This document shows positions 55,116 through 64,000 of a DNA stretch of 64,000 bases, one piece after another. The position numbers were made by a program, and so were the translations under genes. The notes under the pieces were generated by a model. That model was not told the origin of the DNA. It ran no database searches and saw only the letters and a program-made list of their open reading frames with translations. The DNA lies in the NCBI GenBank assembly GCA_017656425.1, contig JACDNV010000009.1, positions 82,975-146,974 of the forward strand. The letters are read 5' to 3'. The number at the start of each line of letters is the position of its first letter. Within the stretch, counting starts at the first letter, position 1. This DNA is from Candidatus Neomarinimicrobiota bacterium. GTDB taxonomy: Bacteria > Fidelibacterota > UBA2242 > B5-G15.

Positions 55116-57821
55116 ATGAGTAAATATGTATATTATTTTGGTGGTAGCAAAGCTGATGGTTCAGCAGGTATGAAGGAGCTTCTTGGGGGTAAAGGAGCTA
55201 ACCTTGCTGAAATGACTAATATTGGTATACCGGTACCTGCTGGATTTACAATAACGACTGAAGTTTGTACCTATTTTTACAAAAATAACAGGTCTTATCC
55301 GGAAGGTTTGAAGGAACAGGTTATGGAAGCCCTTGCAAAAGTTGAAAAGGAAATGGGCAAAAAATATGGTGATGAAGATAATCCGCTTCTTGTATCTGTT
55401 CGTTCTGGTGCAAGACAGTCGATGCCCGGAATGATGGAGACGGTTTTAAACGTTGGACTTACAAGCAAAACAATCAATGGATTGATAAAACAAACAGGAG
55501 ATGAGAGATTTGCCTATGATGCTTACAGAAGACTGATAATGATGTATTCAGATGTAGTAATGGAAAAAGCAGTAGGAGTAGAGCCAGAAGAAGGAAAAGC
55601 TATCAGGGTACAGCTGGAAAACGAAATGGATAAGATGAAAGAAGAAAAAGGTGTGAAACAGGATGTTGAACTTACAGCTGAAGATTTGAAGAAGCTCTGT
55701 GATATTTTCAAGAAAAAGGTAAAAGAAGTGCTTGGTAAGGAATTCCCGGATGATCCATATGATCAACTTTGGGGTGCAATTGATGCGGTATTTTTAAGCT
55801 GGAATGGGAAAAGAGCTGTATCGTATAGAAAAATTGAAGGAATACCTGACGATTGGGGTACAGCGGTTAATGTTCAGTCAATGGTATTTGGTAATATGGG
55901 TGATGATAGTGCAACAGGTGTCGCTTTTACAAGAAATCCTGCTACCGGGGAAAATAAATTTTACGGAGAGTGGTTGCCGAATGCTCAGGGAGAAGATGTC
56001 GTAGCTGGTATAAGAACACCATATCCATTGAATGAAGATTCCAAGAATCCCGAAAATAAAGATTTTCCTACACTTGAGGAAGCTATGCCAGATGTATATA
56101 AGCAACTTTATGAAATAAAAGATAGACTTGAAAGACATTATAAAGACATGCAGGATATCGAGTTTACAATTGAGAAAAGAAGATTGTGGATGTTGCAGAC
56201 AAGAGTTGGCAAGAGAAATGGTCCTGCAGCAATTAAAATGGCTGTTGATATGTGTAATGAAGGATTAATTGATAAGGAGACTGCTATTATGAGAGTGAAG
56301 CCCTCTCAGCTTGATGAATTACTTCATCCGATGGTTGATCCTGCTAAAGAGTTAACCGCAGAAGTTCTTGCAAAGGGATTACCGGCAGGCCCTGGTGGAG
56401 CTTCAGGCCAGGTTGTTTTTACTGCAGATGATGCTGAGGAATGGTTCAAAAAAGGTAAAAAGGTGGTCCTGGTAAGGACTGAGACCTCACCTGAAGATGT
56501 CCACGGTATGCATGCAGCTGAAGCTATCCTAACCGCTCGTGGTGGTATGACAAGCCATGCAGCACTTGTTGCTCGTGGTTGGGGCAAGTGTTGTATAGTT
56601 GGTGCAGGGGAGATCAATATAGATGTTGAAAATAAGAGTATGATAGTAAGAGGACAGGTTATAAAAGAAGGTGAATGGATTACACTTAACGGAACAAAGG
56701 GTATAGTTTATAAAGGGCAGTTGCCGCTTGTTGAACCTAATTTAGAGACAAATGTAGAATACAAACAGTTGATGGAATGGGCGGATGAGATTAGAAAGCT
56801 TGGTGTCAGGACAAATGCTGATAGACCCGGTGACGCTGCCCAGGCGAGGGCATTTGGAGCTGAAGGTATCGGATTATGTCGTACAGAACATATGTTCTTT
56901 GAGCCAGCGAGAATTATGGCTATGCGTGAAATGATTGTCGCTGAGACAGTGGAAGATAGAAGAAAAGCAGTAATGAAACTTCTACCATACCAGAAAAAAG
57001 ACTTCTATGAAATACTTAAGGTTATGGAAGGTTATCCAGTGACTATAAGGTTGTTGGATCCACCATTACATGAGTTTGTCAATCTGAATGACGAGCAGAT
57101 AAAAGAGTTAGCAAAAGAGTTCGGCATCTCCTATGAAAGATTGAAGGCAAGAATTGACTCGCTCCATGAAGCAAATCCGATGCTCGGTCACCGGGGATGT
57201 AGACTTGGGATTTCTTATCCTGAAATTACTGAGATGCAGGCAAGAGCGATTTTTGAAGCAACGGCACAACTTGTAAAAGAGGGTCATGAGGTATTTCCAG
57301 AAGTGATGGTTCCTCTTGTTGGTATTTTGAATGAGTTTAAGAATCAGGCAGAGATTATTCATAGGGTAGCAAAGGAAGTAATGAAAGAAACAGGGGTAGA
57401 ATTTAAATACAGTGTCGGTACAATGATCGAAATTCCAAGAGCCTGTATTGTTGCTGATCAGATTGCATCCGAGGCGGAGTTTTTCTCTTTTGGTACAAAT
57501 GATCTAACTCAAACTACTTTTGGTTTTTCCAGAGATGATATAGGGACATTTTTACCAGAGTATCTGGAAAGAGGCATATTGAAAAAAGATCCATTCCAGA
57601 CGATAGATCAAGAAGGTGTTGGCGAATTGATAAAAGTCGGTGTTCAAAAGGGTAGATCGGAAAGACCAGACCTGAAGATTGGTATATGTGGTGAGCATGG
57701 TGGTGATCCTGATAGTATCGATTTCTGCCATAGAGTTGGACTGAATTATGTGTCCTGCTCACCATTTAGAGTCCCTATAGCAAGACTTTCAGCAGCTCAG
57801 GCAGCAATACGGAATAAATGA
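55116..57821 (+). CDS. ppdK: pyruvate, phosphate dikinase
   Basis: It interconverts pyruvate, ATP and phosphate with phosphoenolpyruvate, AMP and pyrophosphate. The ATP-grasp N-terminal domain begins GGKGANLAEMTNIGIPVPAGF; the phospho-histidine is in GGMTSHAALVARGWGKCC (about His 481); the PEP-binding barrel has GIGLCRTEHMFF, GTMIEIPRACIVAD, FSFGTNDLTQTTFGFSRDD and the C-terminal ICGEHGGDPDSI...CSPFRVPIARL. The length of 901 residues is normal. It has its own promoter and terminator, so it is monocistronic. Confidence 0.97.
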   Translation: MSKYVYYFGGSKADGSAGMKELLGGKGANLAEMTNIGIPVPAGFTITTEVCTYFYKNNRSYPEGLKEQVMEALAKVEKEMGKKYGDEDNPLLVSVRSGARQSMPGMMETVLNVGLTSKTINGLIKQTGDERFAYDAYRRLIMMYSDVVMEKAVGVEPEEGKAIRVQLENEMDKMKEEKGVKQDVELTAEDLKKLCDIFKKKVKEVLGKEFPDDPYDQLWGAIDAVFLSWNGKRAVSYRKIEGIPDDWGTAVNVQSMVFGNMGDDSATGVAFTRNPATGENKFYGEWLPNAQGEDVVAGIRTPYPLNEDSKNPENKDFPTLEEAMPDVYKQLYEIKDRLERHYKDMQDIEFTIEKRRLWMLQTRVGKRNGPAAIKMAVDMCNEGLIDKETAIMRVKPSQLDELLHPMVDPAKELTAEVLAKGLPAGPGGASGQVVFTADDAEEWFKKGKKVVLVRTETSPEDVHGMHAAEAILTARGGMTSHAALVARGWGKCCIVGAGEINIDVENKSMIVRGQVIKEGEWITLNGTKGIVYKGQLPLVEPNLETNVEYKQLMEWADEIRKLGVRTNADRPGDAAQARAFGAEGIGLCRTEHMFFEPARIMAMREMIVAETVEDRRKAVMKLLPYQKKDFYEILKVMEGYPVTIRLLDPPLHEFVNLNDEQIKELAKEFGISYERLKARIDSLHEANPMLGHRGCRLGISYPEITEMQARAIFEATAQLVKEGHEVFPEVMVPLVGILNEFKNQAEIIHRVAKEVMKETGVEFKYSVGTMIEIPRACIVADQIASEAEFFSFGTNDLTQTTFGFSRDDIGTFLPEYLERGILKKDPFQTIDQEGVGELIKVGVQKGRSERPDLKIGICGEHGGDPDSIDFCHRVGLNYVSCSPFRVPIARLSAAQAAIRNK

Positions 57822-57852
57822 ACAAATTCCAGACCGAAGTTATTGAAAAATG

Positions 57853-57879
57853 GGGGGCAAATTATTGCCCCCATTTTGT
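57853..57879 (+). terminator. rho-independent terminator of ppdK
   Basis: GGGGGCAA (57853-57860) and TTGCCCCC (57865-57872) form an eight-pair stem with the loop ATTA, followed by ATTTTGTT. It lies 31 bases after the stop. Confidence 0.88.
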
Positions 57880-57931
57880 TAATTTTAAGAGATTGTTTCA
57901 TCAAACCTATGAATAGATAATGGAGATGATT

Positions 57932-58129
57932 ATGCCTGTATTTGAATTTAGATGTAAAAATTGTGGGAACAAGTTTGAGGAGTTATTCTTAAAATATTCA
58001 GATGGAAATGATAAAATTGAATGTCCCCAATGTCATTCTAAGGAACTAGAAAAACTAATTTCAGCAGACACTGTTGGGAAAAGTGGGAATGATGATTTTA
58101 AATTACCAAAATGTAGTTGTGGATCGTAG
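57932..58129 (+). CDS. FmdB-type zinc-ribbon protein
   Basis: It has 65 residues, starting MPVFEFRCKNCGNKFEE with a second pair CPQC, the typical FmdB-family zinc ribbon, and a C-terminal KLPKCSCGS. The start at 57932 (GGAG seven bases upstream) is chosen over an earlier ATG at 57920 because the family always begins MPxYEF-like. Proteins of this family are small putative regulators; the exact role is unknown. The amidohydrolase gene follows at 13 bases. Confidence 0.85.
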   Translation: MPVFEFRCKNCGNKFEELFLKYSDGNDKIECPQCHSKELEKLISADTVGKSGNDDFKLPKCSCGS

Positions 58130-58141
58130 AGATAAAAAATA

Positions 58142-59494
58142 ATGATGGAAAAAACAAGACCTCTCATCATTTATAATGGACCAATGTTTGACGGAAAGGG
58201 CAATGTATACCAAGATGGGGCAGTATATGTTGAAAATGGTAAAATAGTTGAAGTAGGTAATGAAGAGGAAGTTTTTGAAAAGATTCCGAAAAGAATTGAT
58301 ATGGATTACTACGATGCAAGAGGGAGAGTGATTTTCCCCGGACTTACCAATTTACATCATCATTTTTATTATATACTTTCAAGAGGCCTGATGCAAGGAA
58401 TGAAATATGGTGATTTGAAGTATAATCTTGAATCCTTCTGGTGGAAATTCGATTCTTCACTTACACCTGAAATTGTTCAGATTTCTGTACTTCTTAATTT
58501 GCTGGATTCAATAAGACATGGTGTTATCACTATATTTGATCATCATTCAAGTCCTGGAAATATTGAAAATATACTTGAAGTGATTGCCTCGGTAGCTAAA
58601 AGAGCAGGTGTTGATGTTGCACTTTGCTATGAAATATCTGACAGACATGGTAAGGATAATTTATATAAAGCTCTTGATGAGAATATAAATTTTTATGAAA
58701 AATATAAATATAGTAAAAATATAAAGGGTATGATCGGTCTACATGCAAATTTTACTCTTTCAGACGAATCTCTATATGAGATAAGTGAAAATATATCTGT
58801 CGATGATGTCGGTATCCATATTCACATTGGTGAAGATCAGATCGACCTAGATTATTGCCAGCAGATTGGATATAAAGGTCCTGTTGACAGACTAAATAAA
58901 TTTAATCTTATCTCAGATAAGGCGATCCTTGCACATGGTCTTTTCTTAAGTGATGAAGATTACAAGATTTTAAAACAAAGTGGTGCTGTTACAGTATGTA
59001 ATTCAGAGTCTAATATGAGGAACAGTTATGGTGTTTTTAATATTAAGAAATATAAAGATATTCCCTTTGGTCTCGGAACAGATGGTATAACATCGAGTAT
59101 GCTTCATACACTGAGGGCAACATATCTGTCCCAGCGTCAATCTGGAACTGTTTCAGAAAAAATTATAAAGGTTTTGTCAAACAGTTTATTTAGGACAAAC
59201 TCCGAATTTGCATCAAAGATATTTAGGAGAAAAAAAGGTGTTCTTGAGAAAGGTGCTCCAGCAGATATTGTGATTTTTGATTATGTACCGCTTACAGAGT
59301 TTAATTCTGAGACACTTTTTTCTCATGCTGCATTTGGTATGTATGATAGCCAGGCAATGGTTGTTTTTAAAGAAGGAAAAATTATATACGAGAAAGGTAC
59401 GTTTTATACCATAGATGAAGAACTCGTTTTAGAAGAATCTAAAAAACTTAGTAAAATACTATGGGAAAATTTTAATAAAATAAAAAATTCTTAA
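58142..59494 (+). CDS. ssnA: SsnA-like amidohydrolase
   Basis: This metal-dependent amidohydrolase belongs to the SsnA/guanine-deaminase-like superfamily. The metal site is visible: FPGLTNLHHHFY (HxH), IHIHIGEDQ, LAHGLFLS and GLGTDGIT. SsnA-type enzymes are predicted aminohydrolases found with selenium-dependent molybdenum hydroxylases in purine catabolism; no such hydroxylase gene is nearby here. The length of 450 residues fits. Either of two adjacent ATGs could start it. Confidence 0.82.
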   Translation: MMEKTRPLIIYNGPMFDGKGNVYQDGAVYVENGKIVEVGNEEEVFEKIPKRIDMDYYDARGRVIFPGLTNLHHHFYYILSRGLMQGMKYGDLKYNLESFWWKFDSSLTPEIVQISVLLNLLDSIRHGVITIFDHHSSPGNIENILEVIASVAKRAGVDVALCYEISDRHGKDNLYKALDENINFYEKYKYSKNIKGMIGLHANFTLSDESLYEISENISVDDVGIHIHIGEDQIDLDYCQQIGYKGPVDRLNKFNLISDKAILAHGLFLSDEDYKILKQSGAVTVCNSESNMRNSYGVFNIKKYKDIPFGLGTDGITSSMLHTLRATYLSQRQSGTVSEKIIKVLSNSLFRTNSEFASKIFRRKKGVLEKGAPADIVIFDYVPLTEFNSETLFSHAAFGMYDSQAMVVFKEGKIIYEKGTFYTIDEELVLEESKKLSKILWENFNKIKNS

Positions 59495-59496
59495 AT

Positions 59497-61254
59497 TTAT
59501 TTTTCTTCCTTTAATCTCTGGGCTAATGAAACAATAAAAGATCCAGCTAATAGAGAAATAAGAAAGTCTATAAATCCTTGATAAGGCTTCGGATTTCTTA
59601 TAGAAATGTTAACACTTTTGTTTTTAATTCTCTCATATAAACTACTTGCAAGGTTCTCTTCTACCCCTAACAATGATAGGAATTTTATATATTCATCTTT
59701 CGGATATAATTCCGAGAATCTAGCACTTCCCGCATTAAAGTATTTTTTAAAGTATTTTTCTCCAAATAACTGTATAAAATCTCTTGCCTTTTTAGGGTCA
59801 GATTTTATGTAGTAAGGTTTTATTCTTCTTTCCGTCAGCTGCCACCTGGCTTTGTATAATCTGACGATACCTACGATTTTTGCAAGATCATTATAAAGAT
59901 TGAAACCTGTACACGCATAAGAGTTGTACCAAAGCATATGCATACCCTTTAGGCTACGGTTATAAATTTTTTCTGACAGTAATGCGTAGTTATGAGGTGG
60001 GTCCCACAGCTTATCACCGTACTTTTTGTGAATCAATCCTGATAGTACAACTGCGGAAAAGCACGTCCACCCCTCAATCTCGGGACCGATCATCCATGGA
60101 TAATATTCAATTATTCCGTAAAGATAGGAGTATTTATACAGAATAAAGTTAATGGGATCAATATTTATGAAATTAGCTGAATCATTTTCTAAATATTCTT
60201 TATCGTTGAAATTCTTTATGACGTTTTCTGAGGGAATATTACCCACGATACTTCTGGGGAAAGTGGCGTGTAGTCCACCATGTCCTATGCCATAAATGGT
60301 TAATTCGTTGACATTGGGAGAGAGTCCGAAAGTTTCCCTTGACACTCTATTGGCAGCTTCTATTACTTTTAAAAATTTTATTCCAATATCTTTTACTCTT
60401 TCATCTCTGTATCTGAAGATTAAATCTCCTACTCTTAAAGTCTTTAGGTCAGTCTTTTTAGTTTTATGAGAAGGGAAAATAAAGTTGATAGAAGAACTTA
60501 TCAGAATAAATGATAGAAGAGCAGCTGCTATCAAATATTTTTTCCCTGTTCTGATGACGATAGAACCAATCCATAATGAAGCAATTGGTAAGATCATTAT
60601 AATAATGTTATTAGATTTTAAACCGAAAGGGAAGATAATTGTAATTAAGCCGAGCACCGAACCGAAAACAAATTGCCTTATTCTTTTTTCAGATAAATAC
60701 TTTCTAAAAGCGAAGGTTGAGAGTAAAATCAGAGTGCCGGGACTGTAAAGCAAAGATATTAGATTCATGTGTAGAGGCATAAATTTAACTATGTCCTGTG
60801 GCAGTAATAGACCGATTGTGTAAATAAGCTGTATCAACCTTTTACTTTTTATCTCCAGTTCATCAATATTATCGAGAATCAGGTTAAAAACCCTGAATGT
60901 AAGAACAAAGCTAATAAATCTTATAATATTGGGATAATTAAATGCTTCTGAGAAAAATATCCCATCATAGAAATTGAATAGCAGGAGTCCAGCAGAAATT
61001 GGGAAAATTATTATGGATAAAGCTCTTGGAATTGTTTTGAAAATGACATCTGTCTGCAGTTTTTCTTTTTTTCTTGCTAATGTTGATATGATGAAAATTG
61101 CAATGGCTATGTCAAAGACAGATGGTATAGTTACAAACATTCTTGATGTAAGAGAAGCAGGGATTATTTCAGTATATACATCGTTTTTAATCAGGATAAT
61201 TATAATAATCCTAATTACCAAAACTATAAGAGATAATAATAAATGTCTTGCCAT
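59497..61254 (-). CDS. polytopic membrane protein with a conserved soluble C-terminal domain, unknown
   Basis: It is not recognised. The first 255 residues form about eight hydrophobic helices; the next 290 residues are soluble, with marked motifs GIGHGGLHATFPRSIVGN, PEIEGWTCFSAVVLSGL and YACTGFNLYNDLAKIVG, and a final helix near 560-580 (FLISLLAGSFIVSLAQ) returns to the membrane. His and Glu residues hint at a metal site, but no known protease motif is present. AGGAGG lies unusually close (two bases) to the ATG. Its gene is convergent with ssnA. Confidence 0.65.
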   Translation of the reverse strand: MARHLLLSLIVLVIRIIIIILIKNDVYTEIIPASLTSRMFVTIPSVFDIAIAIFIISTLARKKEKLQTDVIFKTIPRALSIIIFPISAGLLLFNFYDGIFFSEAFNYPNIIRFISFVLTFRVFNLILDNIDELEIKSKRLIQLIYTIGLLLPQDIVKFMPLHMNLISLLYSPGTLILLSTFAFRKYLSEKRIRQFVFGSVLGLITIIFPFGLKSNNIIIMILPIASLWIGSIVIRTGKKYLIAAALLSFILISSSINFIFPSHKTKKTDLKTLRVGDLIFRYRDERVKDIGIKFLKVIEAANRVSRETFGLSPNVNELTIYGIGHGGLHATFPRSIVGNIPSENVIKNFNDKEYLENDSANFINIDPINFILYKYSYLYGIIEYYPWMIGPEIEGWTCFSAVVLSGLIHKKYGDKLWDPPHNYALLSEKIYNRSLKGMHMLWYNSYACTGFNLYNDLAKIVGIVRLYKARWQLTERRIKPYYIKSDPKKARDFIQLFGEKYFKKYFNAGSARFSELYPKDEYIKFLSLLGVEENLASSLYERIKNKSVNISIRNPKPYQGFIDFLISLLAGSFIVSLAQRLKEEK

Positions 61255-61378
61255 TACCTCCTCATTATATGTTAATTACAATTTAATCTAAACTGATTAA
61301 AGTTAAAACTTTTTTATACTTTTTATTAATATAGTATAGAGTTAATTTTTGTTGTAATGTTTAATTGATAATATATTT

Positions 61379-62086
61379 ATGTATAGGATATTGAGAAATA
61401 TTATTTTATGGTTTAATGGGCTTTATATATTTTCTCTGATAGCCTTACTAGGGTTTGTTGGGTTACATTTTCTCAAACCAAGGCATTTATTAGGGCTTTT
61501 GAGAATTTTATCAATGGCTCTGTTATTTTTTATCGGAGTGAGGGTAAAAGTAAAGGGTTTTCAAAATATCGATAGAAATAAGAATTATCTTATCCTTTGT
61601 AATCATGAAAGTTTACTGGATGTATTCATCTGTGCCGGTTATATCCCTTTATATTTCGTAGCAATTGAACTTGACGAACATTTTTCCTGGCCTGTATGGG
61701 GGTGGTTAATAAGGAAATGGGGAAATATTCCGATAGCAAAAGGTGATATAAGAAAAGCAAAGAAAAGTCTATCTATAGCAATATCCGAGATAAAGAGTGG
61801 TAAGTCTGTAATAATGTTCCCTGAAGGAAAAAGGACTCTTGATGGCAGTCTTGGTGAATTTAAAAAAGGAGCGTTTTATCTTGCAAAAGATGCAGGAGTC
61901 GACATATTGCCTGTTGCAATAAATGGGCTATATAAAGTTAAAACAAAAGGCGATTGGAATATCAGACCCGGAACTGTGAAGTTCAATATTGGCAAACCTA
62001 TACCGTATAAAAATTTTAAAGACCTATCCGTTGATGAACTGAAGGATTTGCTTTTTAAAGTAATAGATAGCTTAAAAAAATATTGA
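61379..62086 (+). CDS. plsC: 1-acyl-sn-glycerol-3-phosphate acyltransferase family protein
   Basis: It probably transfers an acyl chain to lysophosphatidic acid in the inner membrane. Two N-terminal hydrophobic segments precede the acyltransferase blocks: NHESLLDVF (H-x4-D), PIAKGDIRKAK, and FPEGKRTLDGSLGEFKKGAF, then ILPVAINGL. The length of 235 residues is typical. The ribosome binding site is weak. Confidence 0.9.
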   Translation: MYRILRNIILWFNGLYIFSLIALLGFVGLHFLKPRHLLGLLRILSMALLFFIGVRVKVKGFQNIDRNKNYLILCNHESLLDVFICAGYIPLYFVAIELDEHFSWPVWGWLIRKWGNIPIAKGDIRKAKKSLSIAISEIKSGKSVIMFPEGKRTLDGSLGEFKKGAFYLAKDAGVDILPVAINGLYKVKTKGDWNIRPGTVKFNIGKPIPYKNFKDLSVDELKDLLFKVIDSLKKY

Positions 62087-62897
62087 ACATATTATATGGT
62101 TTAAATGGAGTATAACAATATTTTGTTTTTATTTACCTTGCGACGGCAAGTGTTAGTGAGGTATTTTGCTGCTGAAAAGAATTTTATTCATGAATGTGGG
62201 GTGGTGATTCTTAAATATCACTTGAACTTTGCAAAGCAGATTACCACGTCACCTGTTTTCTTGCTCATATCGAGGAAGCGGTAATATAAATTTATACTTG
62301 CTATCTTTATATCATAATATTTGAATAACTAATAAAGTTGCACTTAATTATTATAAAACTGTCACCTACTCGTGTTATACAAGCAATTTTAATACAGGAT
62401 AGGCTCTATAAAAGGGGCGAAATGTCTGATTCGGGAACATAGTATACACTTTGATTACACATTTTACAATAATATGTTCTGAAAAGATCAAGAACTACTA
62501 TTCTTACTAGCTCCATTATTTGAGGCTAACCCCATCACTTCCCTATATAAATTATCCGAAGGGTCTCTATAAGATAATTATTTTTCATATTTTTTCCCAT
62601 AGGGATCCTTCGGATATTAGTTGGCAATATCTTACTATTATGGACTCTTCCTTTATCATATACATCAATACTTATCCGAGGAGAGACCTCTCGTTTAATT
62701 CTCTTCTATCAATCTCTCATCTGTTATCCTATTAATCTTTCTTTTCTCCCTCAATTACATTAACTTTACCAAATGTATACCTTGTGAATGAGCTGTACTG
62801 AAAGGATCGGAAAATTCTATTGGATTTAACCTATAAAATTTTAAATTTCCAAAAGAATGGCTGGATAGGAAAGAGTAATAATACATCGGAGGTTATC
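62087..62897. other. gene-poor stretch with inverted repeats
   Basis: No intact gene is seen in either strand. It holds the inverted repeat at 62553-62616, a related half-site near 62669 (TATCCGAGGAGAGACCTC) and a wider seven-base pair GAACATA/TATGTTC around 62440-62480. The end contains the GGAGG site (62888-62892) of the WD40 gene. Confidence 0.45.
62553..62616. repeat. imperfect inverted repeat (REP/MITE-like)
   Basis: TATCCGAAGG (62553-62562) is perfectly repeated inverted as CCTTCGGATA (62607-62616); with flanking bases the arms match at about 16 of 18 positions. The 44-base centre is AT-rich. A related motif occurs at 29136-29158. It may be a small dispersed palindromic element. Confidence 0.5.
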
Positions 62898-64000
62898 ATG
62901 ATTTCCCGGTGGTTTAATGGGGTTAAGAATTTAACCTCTATAGGGGTTTTTATAATTCTTTTTGCAGCAATCAGTTTTTGCCTTCCCCAGGAAGCTGAAA
63001 ACGACGAGTGTTTGAGGATATTTGAAGGTCACAACTTCTGGGTGGAATCTGTGGTCTTTTCTCCGGATGGGAGGTATATAGTTTCTGGCTCGAGGGATAA
63101 GACGATAAAGCTCTGGTCTGTAGGGACTGGTGAGTGTTTGAGGACGTTTGAGGGGCACAAAGACGTTGTGTTATCTGTAGCTTTTTCTCCGGATGGGAAG
63201 TATATAGTTTCTGGCTCGGGGGATAAGACGATAAAGCTCTGGTCTGTAGGGACTGGTGAGTGTTTGAGGACGTTTGAGGGGCACAAATTCGTTGTGTACT
63301 CTATAGTCATTTCTCCGGATGGGAAGTGTATAGCTTCTGGCTCGTGGGATAACACGATAAAGCTCTGGTCTGTAGGGACTGGTGAGTGTTTGAGGACATT
63401 TGAGGGGCACAAAAACTGGGTGTACTCTGTAACCTTTTCTCCGGATGGGAAGTGTATAGCTTCTGGCTCGTGGGATAACACGATAAAGCTCTGGTCTGTA
63501 GGGACTGGTGAGTGTTTGAGGACATTTGAGGGGCACAAAAACTGGGTGTACTCTGTAACCTTTTCTCCGGATGGGAAGTATATAGCTTCTGGCTCGTGGG
63601 ATAAAACGATAAAGCTCTGGTCTGTATGGACTGGTGAGTGTTTGAGGACGTTTGAGGGGCACAAAGACGTTGTGTTATCTGTAGCTTTTTCTCCGGATGG
63701 GAAGTATATAGTTTCTGGCTCGGGGGATAAGACGATAAAGCTCTGGTCTGTATGGACTGGTGAGTGTTTGAGGACGTTTGAGGGGCACAAAGACGGTGTG
63801 TTATCTGTAGCTTTTTCTCCGGATAGGGAGTATATAGTTTCTGGCTCTAGAGATAACACGATAAAGCTCTGGGCTTTTCCCTATTATGAGATGAAGGTAA
63901 AAGAGCTACTGACTTACAGGGAACGTACTATTAGAAAACTTGAAGAAGAGAAGCAAGAAAAAATAGATTCTCTTTACCGTAAGGGTGAGTTTGAAACTAT
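62898..64000 (+). CDS. secreted WD40-repeat protein (3' end outside the window)
   Basis: A signal peptide (GVFIILFAAISFCLPQEA) is followed by seven WD40 blades, each 42 residues, of the form 'GHK--V-SV-FSPDGKYI-SGS-DKTIKLWSVGTGECLRTFE', enough to close one propeller. After the propeller come AFPYYEMKVKELL and a charged coiled coil (RERTIRKLEEEKQEKIDSLY) that runs off the window. The start at 62898 has GGAGG five bases upstream. The blades are nearly identical in DNA. The role is unknown; propellers of this type serve as protein-binding scaffolds. Confidence 0.88.
   Translation, partial: MISRWFNGVKNLTSIGVFIILFAAISFCLPQEAENDECLRIFEGHNFWVESVVFSPDGRYIVSGSRDKTIKLWSVGTGECLRTFEGHKDVVLSVAFSPDGKYIVSGSGDKTIKLWSVGTGECLRTFEGHKFVVYSIVISPDGKCIASGSWDNTIKLWSVGTGECLRTFEGHKNWVYSVTFSPDGKCIASGSWDNTIKLWSVGTGECLRTFEGHKNWVYSVTFSPDGKYIASGSWDKTIKLWSVWTGECLRTFEGHKDVVLSVAFSPDGKYIVSGSGDKTIKLWSVWTGECLRTFEGHKDGVLSVAFSPDREYIVSGSRDNTIKLWAFPYYEMKVKELLTYRERTIRKLEEEKQEKIDSLYRKGEFET
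63006..63887 (+). repeat. seven tandem 126-bp WD40 units
   Basis: Units start at 63006, 63132, 63258, 63384, 63510, 63636 and 63762, all exactly 126 bases apart. Units 4 and 5 differ at about three positions. The conservation goes beyond what the fold needs and includes synonymous sites, implying recent duplication or gene conversion. Confidence 0.92.

Noticed and set aside
63029-63859. Long minus-strand open frame of 276 codons (and related ones) across the end of the window
   Set aside because: It is the antisense shadow of the seven identical WD40 units; the 126-base period keeps any stop-free frame open in every unit. The plus strand has a signal peptide, ribosome binding site and a known fold.
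1-64000. CRISPR arrays, prophage or transposase genes
   Set aside because: No regularly spaced direct repeats with unique spacers, integrase, transposase or phage structural genes were seen; the only tandem repeat is the coding WD40 array.

Overview
The window reads as chromosomal DNA of an AT-rich Gram-negative bacterium. Envelope and surface features suggest the FCB/Marinimicrobia-Calditrichaeota-like group of candidate phyla: a long fibronectin-type surface protein ending in an 'NTPNPFN...GVY' sorting-type domain, a secretin-based pilus/type II secretion cluster, and a hybrid two-component sensor with a Reg_prop propeller. The first two genes (inositol-phosphate synthase plus a fused CTP:inositol-1-phosphate cytidylyltransferase/CDP-alcohol transferase) resemble the di-myo-inositol-phosphate solute pathway of (hyper)thermophiles, so a thermophilic lifestyle is possible. 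The exact phylum is inference only.

Layout. 0-4.6 kb (+): inositol pathway, thioredoxin reductase and a small membrane protein. 4.65-10.0 kb (-): a Reg_prop hybrid histidine kinase, split by a one-base frameshift in a homopolymer, with a GH105 unsaturated-rhamnogalacturonyl hydrolase, a small pectin-sensing and pectin-degrading module. 10-28.9 kb (-): a dense array of housekeeping and signalling genes: RlmD-like methyltransferase, GAF-HD-GYP protein, a tiny duplicated-motif protein with its own promoter and terminator, the FN3 surface protein, coaE, adk, a nucleoside salvage block (nupC, unknown, udk, cdd), rhomboid, M23 protein, diguanylate cyclase, pcm, glgC, PAP2-like and membrane proteins, headed by tRNA-Glu and tRNA-His.

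29.7-39.8 kb (+): an 11-gene type IV pilus/type II secretion-like operon (PilX-like protein, three prepilins, GspF, GspE, secretin, GspL/PilN-, GspM/PilO- and GspC/PilP-like proteins, prepilin peptidase), closed by a terminator. 40.1-52.3 kb (+): a two-gene Rhs/YD-repeat system, with a SpvB-like/propeller/YD protein followed by a DNRLRE/YD/Rhs-core protein with a C-terminal tip, recalling a TcB/TcC split. Downstream lie four small secreted proteins with a TonB C-terminal-like pattern, a remnant of a second tip, and an orphan third tip cassette. Each tip end is followed by one of the small proteins, and the tip's last codons double as that gene's Shine-Dalgarno sequence. This toxin-tip/putative-immunity array is the most interesting feature of the window.

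53.1-62.1 kb: a long KamA-family radical SAM protein, pyruvate phosphate dikinase, an FmdB-type zinc ribbon, an SsnA-like amidohydrolase, an unknown polytopic membrane protein and a PlsC-type acyltransferase. After an 0.8-kb gene-poor stretch with an inverted repeat, the window ends inside a secreted WD40 protein made of seven near-identical 126-bp repeats.
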